Shown here piece after piece: positions 30,601-48,600 of a DNA stretch of 64,000 bases. Source of the stretch: Daphnia carinata (Eukaryota; Arthropoda; Branchiopoda; Diplostraca; Daphniidae); assembly GCF_022539665.2 (NCBI RefSeq), contig NC_081335.1:8964449-9028448 (forward strand), given 5' to 3'. A program made the translations under genes and the position numbers. Every line of letters begins with the position of its first letter. The first letter of the stretch is position 1. Under the pieces are notes generated by a model. It did no database searches, was not told the DNA's origin, and saw nothing but the letters and a program-made list of their open reading frames with translations.

Positions 30601-33600
30601 ACGTATATTTGATGCTGTTTGAATGTAGATATTGAAACTCATTCTGTATCACACTATATTCACATTGAATACACGTATATTTGATGCTGTTTGAATGTAC
30701 ATATTGAAACTGATTGTATCACACTATATTCACATTGAATACACGTATATTTGATGCTGTTTGAATGTAGATATTGAAACTCACTGTATCACACTATATT
30801 CACATTGAATACACGTATATTTGATGCTGTTTGAATGTAGATATTGAAACTCACTGTATCACACTATATTCACATTGAATACACGTATATTTGATGCTGT
30901 TTGAATGTAGATATTGAAACTCACTGTATCACACTATATTCACATTGAATACACGTATATTTGATGCTGTTTGAATGTAGATATTGAAACTCACTGTATC
31001 ACACTATATTCACATTGAATACACGTATATTTGATGCTGTTTGAATGTACATTAAGAAACTTATTCTATAACACTATATTCACATTGAATACACGTATAT
31101 TTGATGCTGTTTGAATGTAGATATTGAAACTCACTGTATCACACTATATTCACATTGAATACACGTATATTTGATGCTGTTTGAATGTAGATATTGAAAC
31201 TCACTGTATCACACTATATTCACATTGAATACACGTATATTTGATGCTGTTTGAATGTAGATATTGAAACTCACTGTATCACACTATATTCACATTGAAT
31301 ACACGTATATTTGATGCTGTTTGAATGTACATATTGAAACTGATTCTATAACACTATATTCACATTGAATACACGTATATTTGATGCTGTTTGAATGTAG
31401 ATATTGAAACTCACTGTATCACACTATATTCACATTGAATACACGTATATTTGATGCTGTTTGAATGTAGATATTGAAACTCACTGTATCACACTATATT
31501 CACATTGAATACACGTATATTTGATACTGTTTGAATGTACATTAAGAAACTGATTCTATAACACTATATTCACATTGAATACACGTATATTTGATGCTGT
31601 TTGAATGTAGATATTGAAACTCACTGTATCACACTATATTCACATTGAATACACGTATATTTGATGCTGTTTGAATGTAGATATTGAAACTCATTCTGTA
31701 ACACTATATTCACATTGAATACACGTATATTTGATGCTGTTTGAATGTAGATATTGAAACTCACTGTATCACACTATATTCACATTGAATACACGTATAT
31801 TTGATGCTGTTTGAATGTAGATATTGAAACTGATTGTATAACACTATATTCACATTGAATACACGTTTACTTGGTGCTGTTTGAATGTAGATATTGAAAC
31901 TCACTGTATCACACTATATTCACATTGAATACACGTATATTTGATGCTGTTTGAATGTAGATATTGAAACTCACTGTATCACACTATATTCACATTGAAT
32001 ACACGTATATTTGATGCTGTTTGAATGTAGATATTGAAACTCATGTATCACACTATATTCACATTGAATACACGTATATTTGATGCTGTTTGAATGTAGA
32101 TATTGAAACTCACTGTATCACACTATATTCACATTGAATACACGTATATTTGATGCTGTTTGAATGTAGATATTGAAACTCACTGTATCACACTATATTC
32201 ACATTGAATACACGTATATTTGATGCTGTTTGAATGTAGATATTGAAACTCATTGTATCACACTATATTCACATTGAATACACGTATATTTGATGCTGTT
32301 TGAATGTAGATATTGAAACTCACTGTATCACACTATATTCACATTGAATACACGTATATTTGATGCTGTTTGAATGTAGATATTGAAACTCACTGTATCA
32401 CACTATATTCACATTGAATACACGTATATTTGATGCTGTTTGAATGTAGATATTGAAACTCACTGTATCACACTATATTCACATTGAATACACGTATATT
32501 TGATGCTGTTTGAATGTAGATATTGAAACTGATTCTATAACACTACACTATATTCACATTGAATACACGTATATTTGATGCTGTTTGAATGTAGATATTG
32601 AAACTCACTGTATCACACTATATTCACATTGAATACACGTATATTTGATACTGTTTGAATGTACATTAAGAAACTGATTCTATAACACTATATTCACATT
32701 GAATACACGTATATTTGATGCTGTTTGAATGTAGATATTGAAACTCACTGTATCACACTATATTCACATTGAATACACGTATATTTGATGCTGTTTGAAT
32801 GTAGATATTGAAACTCACTGTATCACACTATATTCACATTGAATACACGTATATTTGATACTGTTTGAATGTACATCATAAAACTGATTCTATAACACTA
32901 TATTCAAATCGAATACACGTATATTTGATGCTGTTTGAATGTAGATATTGAAACTCACTGTATCACACTATATTCACATTGAATACACGTATATTTGATG
33001 CTGTTTGAATGTAGATATTGAAACTCACTGTATCACACTATATTCACATTGAATACACGTATATTTGATGCTGTTTGAATGTAGATATTGAAACTCACTG
33101 TATCACACTATATTCACATTGAATACACGTATATTTGATGCTGTTTGAATGTAGATATTGAAACTCACTGTATCACACTATATTCACATTGAATACACGT
33201 ATATTTGATGCTGTTTGAATGTAGATATTGAAACTCACTGTATCACACTATATTCACATTGAATACACGTATATTTGATGCTGTTTGAATGTAGATATTG
33301 AAACTCAATGTATCACACTATATTCACATTGAATACACGTATATTTGATGCTGTTTGAATGTAGATATTGAAACTCACTGTATCACACTATATTCACATT
33401 GAATACACGTATATTTGATGCTGTTTGAATGTATATATTGAAACTCACTGTATCACACTATATTCACATTGAATACACGTATATTTGATGCTGTTTGAAT
33501 GTACATATAGAAACTCACTGTATCACACTCTATGCACATTGAATACACGTATATTTGATGCTGTTTGAATGTAGATATTGAAACTCACTGTATCACACTA

Positions 33601-36600
33601 TATTCACATTGAATACACGTATATTTGATGCTGTTTGAATGTACATATTGAAACTGATTCTATAACACTATATTCACATTGAATACACGTATTTTTCATG
33701 CTGTTTGAATGTAGGTATTCAAACTCACTGTATCACACTATATTCACATTGAATACACGTATATTTGATGCTGTTTGAATGTAGATATTGAAACTCACTG
33801 TATCACACTATATTCACATTGAATACACGTATATTTGATGCTGTTTGAATGTAGATATTGAAACTCACTGTATCACACTATATTCACATTGAATACACGT
33901 ATATTTGATGCTGTTTGAATGTACATCATGAAACTGATTGTATAACACTATATTCACATTGAATACACGTATATTTGATACTGTTTGAATGTAGATATTG
34001 AAACTCACTGTATCACACTATATTCACATTGAATACACGTATATTTGATACTGTTTGAATGTACATTATTGAAACTGATTCTATAACACTATATTCACAT
34101 TGAATACACGTATATTTGATGCTGTTTGAATGTAGATATTGAAACTCACTGTATCACACTATATTCACATTGAATACACGTATATTTGATGCTGTTTGAA
34201 TGTAGATATTGAAACTCACTGTATCACACTATATTCACATTGAATACACGTATATTTGATACTGTTTGAATGTACATTATGAAACTGATTCTATAACACT
34301 ATATTCACATTGAATACACGTATATTTGATGCTGTTTGAATGTAGATATTGAAACTCACTGTATCACACTATATTCACATTGAATACACGTATATTTGAT
34401 GCTGTTTGAATGTAGATATTGAAACTCACTGTATCACACTATATTCACATTGAATACACGTATATTTGATGCTGTTTGAATGTAGATATTGAAACTCACT
34501 GTATCACACTATATTCACATTGAATACACGTATATTTGATACTGTTTGAATGTACATCATAAAACTGATTCTATAACACTATATTCAAATTAAATACACG
34601 TATATTTGATGCTGTTTGAATGTAGATATTGAAACTCACTGTATCACACTATATTCACATTGAATACACGTATATTTGATGCTGTTTGAATGTAGATATT
34701 GAAACTCACTGTATCACACTATATTCACATTGAATACACGTATATTTGATACTGTTTGAATGTACATTAAGAAACTGATTCTATAACACTATATTCACAT
34801 TCATACACGTATATTTGATACTGTTTGAATGTAGATATTGAAACTCACTGTATCACACTATATTCACATTGAATACACGTATATTTGATGCTGTTTGAAT
34901 GTAGATATTGAAACTCACTGTATCACACTATATTCACATTGAATACACGTATATTTGATGCTGTTTGAATGTAGATATTGAAACTCACTGTATCACACTA
35001 TATTCACATTGAATACATGTATATTCGATGCTGTTTGAATGTAGACATTGAAACTCACTGTATCACACTATATTCACATTGAATACACGTATATTTGATA
35101 CTGTTTGAATGTACATATTGATATTGAAACTCACTGTATCACACTATATTCACATTGAATACACGTATATTTGATGCTGTTTGAATGAAAATTCACTGTA
35201 TCACACTATATTCACATTGAATACACGTAAATTTGATACTGTTTGAATGTACATCATGAAACTGATTGTATAACACTATATTCACATTGAATACACGTTT
35301 ATTTGGTGCTGTTTGAATGTAGATATTGAAACTCAATGTATTACACTATATTCACATTGAATACACGTTTATTTGATACTGTTTGAATGTACATTATGAA
35401 ACTGATTCTATAACACTATATTCACATTGAATACAAGTATATTTGATGCTGTTTGAATGTAGATTTTGAAACTCACTGTATCACACTATATTCACATTGA
35501 ATACACGTATATTTGATGCTGTTTGAATGTACATTATGAAACTGATTCTATAACACTATATTCACATTGAATACACGTATATTTCATGCTGTTTGAATGT
35601 TGATATTGAAACTCACTGTATCACACTATATTCACATGCTGTTTGAATGTAGATATTGAAACTCACTGCATCACACTATATTCACATTGAATACACGTAT
35701 ATTTGATGCTGTTTGAATGTAGATATTGAAACTCACTGCATCACACTATATTCACATTGAATACACGTATATTTGATGCTGTTTGAATGTAGATATTGAA
35801 ACTCACTGTATCACACTATATTCACATTGAATACACGTATATTTGATGCTGTTTGAATGTAGATATTGAAACTCACTGTATCACACTATATTCACATTGA
35901 ATACACGTATATTTGATGCTGTTTGAATGTAGATATTGAAACTCAATGTATCACACTATATTCACATTGAATACAGGTATATTTGATGCTGTTTGAATGT
36001 AGATATTGAAACTCACTGTATCACACTATATTCACATTGAATACACGTATATTTGATGCTGTTTGAATGTAGATATTGAAACTCACTGTATCACACTATA
36101 TTCATATTGACTACACGTTTATTTGATACTGTTTGAATGTACATCATAAAACTGATTCTATAACACTATATTCAAATAGAATACACGTATATTTGATGCT
36201 GTTTGAATGCAGATATTAAACTCAATGTATCACACTATATTCACATTGAATACACGTTTATTTGATACTGTTTGAATGTACATTATGAAACTGATTCTAT
36301 AACACTATATTCACATTGAATACACGTATATTTGATGCTGTTTGAATGTAGACATTGAAACTCACTGTATCACACTATATTCACATTGAATACACGTATA
36401 TTTGATGCTTTTGAATGTAGATATTGAAACTCAATGTATCACACTATATTCACATTGAATACACGTATATTTGATGCTGTTTGAATGTAGATATTGAAAC
36501 TCACTGTATCACACTATATTCACATTGAATACACGTATATTTGATGCTGTTTGAATGTAGATATTGAAACTCACTGTATCACACTATATTCACATTGAAT

Positions 36601-39600
36601 ACAGGTATATTTGATGCTGTTTGAATGTAGATATTGAAACTCAGTGCATCACACTATATTCACATTGAATACACGTATATTTGATGCTGTTTGAATGTAG
36701 ATATTGAAACTCACTGCATCACACTATATTACATTGAATACAGGTATATTTGATGCTGTTTGAATGTAGATATTAAACTTAATGTATCACACTATATTCA
36801 CATTGAATACACGTTTATTTGATGCTGTTTGAATGTAGATATTGAAACTCAGTGTATCACACTATATTCACATTGAATAGACGTATATTTGATGCTGTTT
36901 GAATGTAGATATTGAAACTCAATGTATCACACTATATTCACATTGAATACACGTATATTTGATACTGTTTGAATGTACATTATGAAACTGATTCTATAAC
37001 ACTATATTCACATTGAATACACGTATATTTCATGCTGTTTGAATGTAGATATTGAAACTCACTGTATCACACTATATTCACATAGAATACAGGTATATTT
37101 GATGCTGTTTGAATGTAGATATTGAAACTCACTGCATCACACTATATTCACATTGAATACACGTATATTTGATGCTGTTTGAATGTAGATATTGAAACTC
37201 ACTGTATCACACTATATTCACATTTAATACATGTTTATTTGGTGCTGTTTGAATGTAGATATTGAAACTCACTGTATCACACTATATTCACATTGAATAC
37301 ACGTATATTTGATACTGTTTGAATATACATCATGAAACTGATTCTATAACACTATATTCACATTGAATACACGTATAGTTGATGCTGTTTGAATGTAGAT
37401 ATTGAAACTCACTGTATCACACTATATTCACATTGAATACACGTATATTTGATACTGTTTGAATGTACATTAAGAAACTGATTCTATAACACTATATTCA
37501 AATCGAATACACGTATATTTGATGCTGTTTGAATGTAGATATTGAAACTCACTGTATCACACTATATTCAAATTAAATACACGTATATTTGATGCTGTTT
37601 GAATGTAGATATTGAAACTCACTGTATCACACTATATTCACATTGAATACACGTATATTTGATGCTGTTTGAATGTAGATATTGAAACTCACTGTATCAC
37701 ACTATATTCACATTGAATACACGTATATTTGATACTGTTTGAATGTACATTAAGAAACTGATTCTATAACACTATATTCACATTGAATACACGTATATTT
37801 GATACTGTTTGAATGCAGATGTTAAAACTCACTGTAACACACTATATTCACATTGATACACGTATATTTCATGCTGTTTAAATGTAGATATTGAAACTCA
37901 CTGTATCACACTATATTCACATTGAATACACGTATATTTGATGCTGTTTGAATGTAGATATTGAAACTCACTGTATCACACCATATTCACATTGAATACA
38001 CGTATATTTGATACTGTTTGAATGTACATCATGAAACTGATTGTATAACACTATATTCACATTGAATACACGTTTATTTGGTGCTGTTTGAATGTAGATA
38101 TTGAAACTCACTGTATCACACTATATTCACATTGAATACACGTTTATTTGATACTGTTTGAATGTACATTATGAAACTGATTCTATAACACTATATTCAC
38201 ATTGAATACAAGTATATTTGATGCTGTTTGAATGTAGATTTTGAAACTAACTGTATCACACTATATTCACATTGAATACACGTATATTTGATGCTGTTTG
38301 AATGTACATTATGAAACTGATTCTATAACACTATATTCACATTAAATACACGTATATTTCATGCTGTTTGAATGTTGATATTGAAACTCACTGTATCACA
38401 CTATATTCACATAAATTACAGGTATATTTGATGCTGTTTGAATGTAGATATTGAAACTCACTGCATCACACTATATTCACATTGAATACACGTATATTTG
38501 ATGCTGTTTGAATGTAGATATTGAAACTCACTGCATCACACTATATTCACATAGAATACACGTATATTTGATGCTGTTTGAATGTAGATATTGAAACTCA
38601 CTGTATCACACTATATTCACATTGAATACATGTATATTTTGATGCTGTTTGAATGTAGATATTGAAACTCACTGTATCACACTATATTCACATTGAATAC
38701 ACGTATATTTGATGCTGTTTGAATGTACATATTGAAACTGATTCTATCACACTATATTCACATTGAATACACGTATATTTGATGCTGTTTGAATGTAGAT
38801 ATGAAACTCACTGTATCACACTATATTCACATTGAATACATGTATATTTGATGCTGTTTGAATGTAGATATTGAAACTGATTCTATAACACTATATTCAC
38901 ATTGAATACACGTATATTTGATGCTGTTTGAATGTAGATATTAAACTGATGCTGTTTGAATGTAGATATTGAAACTCATTGTATCATACTATATTCACAT
39001 TGAATACACGTATATTTGAAACTGTTTGAATGTAGATCATTAAACTGATTGTATAACACTATATTCACATTGAATACACGTATATTTGATGCTGTTTGAA
39101 TGTAGATATTGAAACTGATTCTATAACACTATATTCACATTGAATACACGTATATTTGATGCTGTTTGAATGTAGATATTGAAACTCACTGTATCACACT
39201 ATATTCACATTGAATACACGTATATTTGATGCTGTTTGAATGTAGATCATTAAACTGATTGTATAACACTATATTCACATTGAATACACGTATATTTGAT
39301 GCTGTTTGAATGTAGATATTGAAACTCACTGTATCACACTATATTCACATTGAATACACGTATATTTGATGCTGTTTGAATGTAGATATTGAAACTCACT
39401 GTATCACACTATATTCACATTGAATACACGTATATTTGATGCTGTTTGAATGTAGATATTGAAACTCACTCTATCACACTATATTCACATTGAATACAAG
39501 TATATTTGATGCTGTTTGAATGTAGATCATGAAACTGATTCTATCACACTATATTCACATTGAATACACGTATATTTGATGCTGTTTGAATGTAGATATT

Positions 39601-42600
39601 GAAACTCACTGTATAACACTATATTCACATTGAATACACGTATATTTGATGCTGTTTGAATGTACATATTGAAACTCACTCTATCACACTATATTCACAT
39701 TGAATACACGTATATTTGATGCTGTTTGAATGTAGATATTGAAACTCACTGTATCACACTATATTCACATTGAATACACGCTGTTTGAATGTAGATATTC
39801 AAACTCACTGTATCACACTATATTCACATTGAATACACGTATATTTGATGCTGTTTGAATGTAGATATTGAAACTCACTGTATCACACTATATTCACATT
39901 GAATACACGTATATTTGATGCTGTTTGAATGTAGATATTGAAACTCACTGTATCACACTATATTCACATTGAATACACGTATATTTGATACTGTTTGAAT
40001 GTACATCATAAAACTGATTCTATAACACTATATTCAAATCGAATACACGTATATTTGATGGTGTTTGAATGTAGATCATAAAACTGATTCTATAACACTA
40101 TATTCAAATTGAATACACGTATATTTGATACTGTTTGAATGTACATCATTGGAAGTCACTGTATCACACATATTCACATTGAATACACGTATATTTGATG
40201 CTGTTTGAATGTAGATATTGAAACTCACTGTATCACACTATATTCACATTGAATACAGGTATATTTGATGCTGTTTGAATGTAGATATTGAAACTCACTG
40301 TATCACACTATATTCACATTGAATACACGTATATTTGATGCTGTTTAAATGTAGATCATGAAACTGATTCTATAACACTATATTCAAATTGAATACACGT
40401 ATATTTGATGCTGTTTGAATGTATATATTGAAACTCACTGTATCACACTATATTTACATTGAATACACGTATATTTGATGCTGTTTGAATGTAGATATTG
40501 AAACTCTCTGTATCACACTATATTCACATTGAATACACGTATATTTGATACTGTTTGAATGTAGATATTGAAACTGATTGTATCACACTATATTCACATT
40601 GAATACACGTATATTTGATGCTGTTTGAATGTAGATATTCATGAAACTCACTGTATCACACTATATTCACATTGAATACACGTATATTTGATGCTGTTTG
40701 AATGTAGATGTTTAAACTCACTGTATCACACTATATTCACATTGAATACACGTATGTTTGATGCTGTTTGAATGTAGATATTGAAACTCACTGTATCACA
40801 CTATATTCACATTGAATACACGTATATTATATACTGTTTGAATGTAGATATTGAAACTGATTCTATAACACTATATTGCACATTGAATACACGTATATTT
40901 GATGCTGTTTGAATGTAGTGTTGAAACTCACTGTATCACACTATATTCACATTGAATACACGTATATTTGATGCTGTTTGAATGTAGATATTGAAACTCA
41001 CTGTATCATACTATATTCACATTGAATACACGTATATTTGATGCTGTTTAAATGTAGATCATGAAACTGATTCTATAACACTATATTCACATTGAATACA
41101 CGTATATTGGATGCTGTTTGAATGTATATATTGAAACTCACTGTATCACACTATATTCACATTGAATACACGTATATTTCATGCTGTTTGAATGTACATT
41201 AAACTGATTCTATAACACTATATTCACATTGAATACACGTATATTGGATGCTGTTTGAATGTAGATGTTGAAACTCACTGTATCACACTATATTCACATT
41301 GAATACAGGTATATTTGATGCTGTTTGAATGTAGATATTGAAACTGATTCTATAACACTATATTCACATTGAATACACGTATATTTGATGCTGTTGAATA
41401 CACGTATATTTGATGCTGTTTGAATATAGATATTGAAACTGATTCTATAACACTATATTCACATTGAATACACGTATATTTTATGCTGTTTGAATGTAGA
41501 TATTGAAACTCACTGTATCACACTATATTCACATTGAATACACGTATATTTGATGCTGTTTGAATGTAGATATTGAAACTCACTGTATCACACTATATTC
41601 ACATTGAATACACGTATAGTTGATGCTGTTTGAATGTAGATATTGAAACTCACTGTCTCACACTATATTTACATTGAATACACGTATATTTGATGCTGTT
41701 TGAATATAGATATTGAAACTCACTGTATCACACTATATTCACATTGAATACACGTATATTTGATGCTGTTTGAATGTACATCATGAAACTGATTGTATAA
41801 CACTATATTCAGACTTGCCAATCCGTATATTTCCGATGCTTTTGGGTTATGTAGATAATGAAAACTATTCTAAAGAACACTATCAAGCACATTGAATACA
41901 CGTATATTTGATGCTGTTTGAATGTAGATATTGAAACTCACTGTATCACATATATTCACATTGAATACACGTATATTTGATGCTGTTTGAATGTAGATAT
42001 TGAAACTCACTGTATCACACTATATTCACATTGAATACACGTATATTTGATGCTGTTTGAATGTAGATGAAAATCTACACTGATGGCGAAAATATTCACA
42101 TTGAATACACGTATATCGCGATGCTGTTTGAATGTGATATTGATCACTGTATCACACTATATTCACATTGAATACACGTATATTTGATGCTGTTTGAATG
42201 TAGATCATTTTTTGATGCTGATTCTATAACACTATATTCACATTGAATACACGTATATTTGATGCTGTTTGAATGTAGATATTGAAACTCACTGTATCAC
42301 ACTATATTCACATTGAATACACGTATATTTGATGCTGTTTGAATGTAGATATTGAAACTCACTGTATCACACTATATTCACATTGAATACACGTATATTT
42401 GATGCTGTTTGAATGTAGATAATGAAACTGATTCTATAACACTATATTCACATTGAATACACGTATATTTGATGCTGTTTGAATGTAGATATTGAAACTG
42501 ATTCTATAACACTATATTCACATTGAATACACGTATGGCTGATGCTGTTTTGAGATGTAGATATTGAAACTCACTGTATCACACTATATTCACATTGAAT

Positions 42601-45600
42601 ACACGTATATTTGATGCTGTTTGAATGTAGATATTGAAGCTGCTGTATCACACTATATTCACATTGAATACACGTATAGGATACTGTTTGAATGTAGATA
42701 TTGAAACTCACTGTATCACACTATATTCACATTGAATACACGTATATTTGATGCTGTTTGAATGTAGATATTGAAACTCACTGATTCTATAACACTATAT
42801 TCACATTGAATACACGTATATTTGATGCTGTTTGAATGTAGATATTGAAACTCACTGTATCACACTATATTCACATTGAATACACGTATATTTGATGCTG
42901 TTTGAATGTAGATATTGAAACTCACTGTATCACACTATATTCACATTGAATACACGTATATTTGATGCTGTTTGAATGTAGATATTGAAACTGATTCTGT
43001 ATCACACTATATTCACATTGAATACACGTATATTTGATGCTGTTTGAATGTAGATATTGAAACTCACTGTATCACACTATATTCACATTGAATACACGTA
43101 TATTTGATGCTGTTTGAATGTAGATATTGAAACTGACTGTATCACACTATATTCACATTGAATACACGTATATTTGATGCTGTTTGAATGTAGATATTGA
43201 AACTCACTGTATCACACTATATTCACATTGAATACACGTATATTTGATACTGTTTGAATGTAGATATTGAAACTGATTGTATCACACTATATTCACATTG
43301 AATACACGTATATTTGATGCTGTTTGAATGTAGATATTGAAACTCACTGTATCACACTATATTCACATTGAATACACGTATATTTGATGCTGTTTGAATG
43401 TAGATATTGAAACTCACTGTATCACACTATATTCACATTGAATACACGTATATTTGATGCTGTTTGAATGTAGATATTGAAACTGATTCTATAACACTAT
43501 ATTCACATTGAATACACGTATATTTGATGCTGTTTGAATGTAGATATTGAAACTCACTGTATCACACTATATTCACATTGAATACACGTATATTTGATGC
43601 TGTTTGAATGTAGATATGAAACTGATTCTGTAACACTATATTCACATTGAATACACGTATATTTGATGCTGTTTGAATGTAGATATTGAAACTGATTCTA
43701 TAACACTATATTCACATTGAATACACGTATATTTGATGCTGTTTGAATGTAGATATTGAAACTGATTCTATAACACTATATTCACATTGAATACACGTAT
43801 ATTTGATGCTGTTTGAATGTAGATATTGAAACTGACTCTATAACACTATATTCACATTGAATACACGTATATTTGATGCTGTTTGAATGTAGATATTGAA
43901 ACTCACTGTATCACACTATATTCACATTGAATACACGTATATTTGATGCTGTTTGAATGTAGATATTGAAACTCACTGTATCACACTATATTCACATTGA
44001 ATACACGTATATTTGATGCTGTTTGAATGTAGATATTGAAACTGATTCTATAACACTATATTCACATTGAATACACGTATATTTGATGCTGTTTGAATGT
44101 AGATATTGAAACTCACTGTATCACACTATATTCACATTGAATACACGTATATTTGATGCTGTTTGAATGTAGATATTGAAACTGATTGTATAACACTATA
44201 TTCACATTGAATACACGTATATTTGATGCTGTTTGAATGTAGATATTGAAACTCACTGTATCACACTATATTCACATTGAATACACGTATATTTGATACT
44301 GTTTGAATGTAGATATTGAAACTGATTCTATAACACTATATTCACATTGAATACACGTATATTTGATGCTGTTTGAATGTAGATATTGAAACTGATTCTA
44401 TAACACTATATTCACATTGAATACACGTATATTTGATGCTGTTTGAATGTAGATATTGAAACTCACTGTATAACACTATATTCACATTGAATACACGTAT
44501 ATTTGATGCTGTTTGAATGTAGATATTGAAACTGATTGTATCACACTATATTCACATTGAATACACGTATATTTGATGCTGTTTGAATGTAGATATTGAA
44601 ACTGACTCTATAACACTATATTCACATTGAATACACGTATATTTGATGCTGTTTGAATGTAGATATTGAAACTGATTCTATAACACTATATTCACATTGA
44701 ATACACGTATATTTGATGCTGTTTGAATGTAGATATTGAAACTCACTGTATCACTATATTCACATTGAATACACGTATATTTGATGCTGTTTGAATTTAG
44801 ATCATGAAACTGATTCTATAACACTATATTCACATTGAATACACGTATATTTGATGCTGTTTGAATGTAGATATTGAAACTCACTGTATCACACTATATT
44901 CACATTGAATACACGTATATTTGATGCTGTTTGAATGTAGATAATGAAACTGCTTCTATAACACTATATTCACTTTGAATACACGTATATTTGATGCTGT
45001 TTGAATGTAGATATTGAAACTGATTCTATAACAGTATATTCACATTGAATACACGTATATTTGATGCTGTTTGAATGTAGATATTGAAACTCACTGTATC
45101 ACACTATATTCACATTGAATACACGTATATTTGATGCTGTTTGAATGTAGATATTGAAACTCACTGTATCACACTATATTCACATTGAATACACGTATAT
45201 TTGATGCTGTTTTTGAATGTAGATATTGAAACTCACTGTATAACACTATATTCACATTGAATACACGTATATTTGATGCTGTTTGAATGTAGATCATGAA
45301 ACTGATTCTATAAACACTATATTCACATTGAATACAGGTATATTTGATGCTGTTTGAATGTAGATATTGAAAATCACTGTATCACATTGTATTCACATTG
45401 AATACACGTATATTTGATACTGTTTGAATGAAGATCATGAAAGTGATTCTATAACACAATATTCACATTGAATACACGTATATTTGATGCTGTTTGAATG
45501 TAGATATTGAAACTCACTCTATCACACTATATTCACATTGAATACACGTATATTTGATGCTGTTTGAATGTAGATATTGAAACTCACTGTATCACACTAT

Positions 45601-48600
45601 ATTCACATTGAATACACGTATATTTGATGCTGTTTGAATGTAGATATTTAAACTCACTGTATCACACTATATTCACATTGAATACACGTATATTTGATGC
45701 TGTTTGAATGTAGATATTGAAACTCACTGTATCACACTATATTCACATTGAATACACGTATATTTGATGCTGTTTGAATGTAGATATTGAAACTGATTCT
45801 ATAACACTATATTCACATTGAATACACGTATATTTGATGCTGTTTGAATGTAGATATTGAAACTCACTGTATCACACTATATTCACATTGAATACACGTA
45901 TATTTGATGCTGTTTGAATGTAGATATTGAAACTCACTGTATCACTATATTCACATTGAATACACGTATATTTGATGCTGTTTGAATGTAGATATTGAAA
46001 CTCACTGTATCACACTATATTCACATTGAATACACGTATATTTGATGCTGTTTGAATGTAGATCATTGAAACTCACTGTATCAACACTATATTCACATTG
46101 AATACACGTATATTTGATGCTGTTTGAATGTAGATATTGAAACTCACTGTATCACACTATATTCACATTGAATACACGTATATTTGATGCTGTTTGAATG
46201 TAGATATTGAAACTCACTGTATCACACTATATTCACATTGAATACGAGTATATTTGATGCTGTTTGAATGTAGATATTGAAACTCACTGTATCACACTAT
46301 ATTCACATTGAATACACGTATATTTGATACTGTTTGAATTTAGATATTAAAACTGATTCTATAACACTATATTCACATTGAATACACGTATATTTGATGC
46401 TGTTTGAATGTAGATATTGAAACTCACTGTATCACACTATATTCACATTGAATACACGTATATTTGATGCTGTTTGAATGTAGATCATGAAACTGATTCT
46501 ATAACACTATATTCACATTGAATACACGTATATTTGATGCTGTTTGAATGTAGATCATGAAACTGATCTATAACACTATATTCCCATTGAATACACGTAT
46601 ATTTGATGCTGTTTGAATGTAGATATTGAAACTCACTGTATCACACTATATTCACATTGAATACACGTATATTTGATGCTGTTTGAATGTAGATATTGAA
46701 ACTCACTATATCACACTATATTCACATTGAATACAGGTATATTTGATGCTGTTTGAATGTAGATATTGAAACTCACTGTATCACACTATATTCACATTGA
46801 ATACACGTATATTTGATGCTGTTTGAATGTAGATATTGAAACTGATTCTATAACACTATATTCACATTGAATACACGTATATTTGATGCTGTTTGAATGT
46901 AGATATTGAAACTAATTCTATAACACTATATTCACATTGAATACACGTATATTTGATGCTGTTTGAATGTAGATATTGAAACTGTATATAACACTATATT
47001 CACATTGAATACACGTATATTTGATGCTGTTTGAATGTAGATATTGAAACTGATTCTATAACACTATATTCACATTGAATACACGTATATTTGATGCTGT
47101 TTGAATGTAGATATTGAAACTGATTCTATAACACTATATTCACATTGAATACACGTATATTTGATGCTGTTTGAATGTAGATATTGAAACTGATTCTATA
47201 ACACTATATTCACATTGAATACACGTATATTTGATGCTGTTTGAATGTAGATATTGAAACTGATTCTATAACACTATATTCACATTGAATACACGTATAT
47301 TTGATGCTGTTTGAATGTAGATATTGAAACTGATTCTATAACACTATATTCACATTGAATACACGTATATTTGATGCTGTTTGAATGTAGATATTGAAAC
47401 TGATTCTATAACACTATATTCACATTGAATACACGTATATTTGATGCTGTTTGAATGTAGATATTGAAACTGATTGTATAACACTATATTCACATTGAAT
47501 ACACGTATATTTGATGCTGTTTGAATGTAGATATTGAAACTGATTCTATAACACTATATTCACATTGAATACACGTATATTTGATGCTGTTTGAATGTAG
47601 ATATTGAAACTCATTCTATAACACTATATTCACATTGAATACACGTATATTTGATGCTGTTTGAATGTAGATATTGAAACTCATTCTATAACACTATATT
47701 CACATTGAATACACGTATCTTTGATGCTGTTTGAATGTAGATATTGAAACTCACTGTATAACACTATATTCACATTGAATACACGTATATTTGATGCTGT
47801 TTGAATGTAGATATTGAAACTGATTCTATAACACTATATTCACATTGAATACACGTATATTTGATGCTGTTTGAATGTAGATATTGAAACTGATTCTATA
47901 ACACTATATTCACATTGAATACACGTATATTTGATGCTGTTTGAATGTAGATATTGAAACTCACTTCTATAACACTATATTCACATTGAATACACGTATC
48001 TTTGATGCTGTTTGAATGTAGATATTGAAACTCACTGTATAACACTATATTCACATTGAATACACGTATATTTGATGCTGTTTGAATGTAGATATTGAAA
48101 CTCACTGTATTACACTATATTCACATTCAATACACGTATATTTGATGCTGTTTGAATGTAGATATTGAAACTGATTCTATAACACTATATTCACATTGAA
48201 TACACGTATATTTGATGCTGTTTGAATGTAGATATTGAAACTGATTCTATAACACTATATTCACATTGAATACACGTATATTTGATGCTGTTTGAATGTA
48301 GATATTGAAACTCACTGTATAACACTATATTCACATTGAATACACGTATATTTGATGCTGTTTGAATGTAGATATTGAAACTCACTGTATTACACTATAT
48401 TCACATTGAATACACGTATATTTGATGCTGTTTGAATGTAGATATTGAAACTCACTGTATAACACTATATTCACATTGAATACACGTATATTTGATGCTG
48501 TTTGAATGTACATTAAGAAAATGATTCTATAACACTATATTCACATTGAATACACGTATATTTGATGCTGTTTGAATGTAGATATTGAAACTGATTCTAT

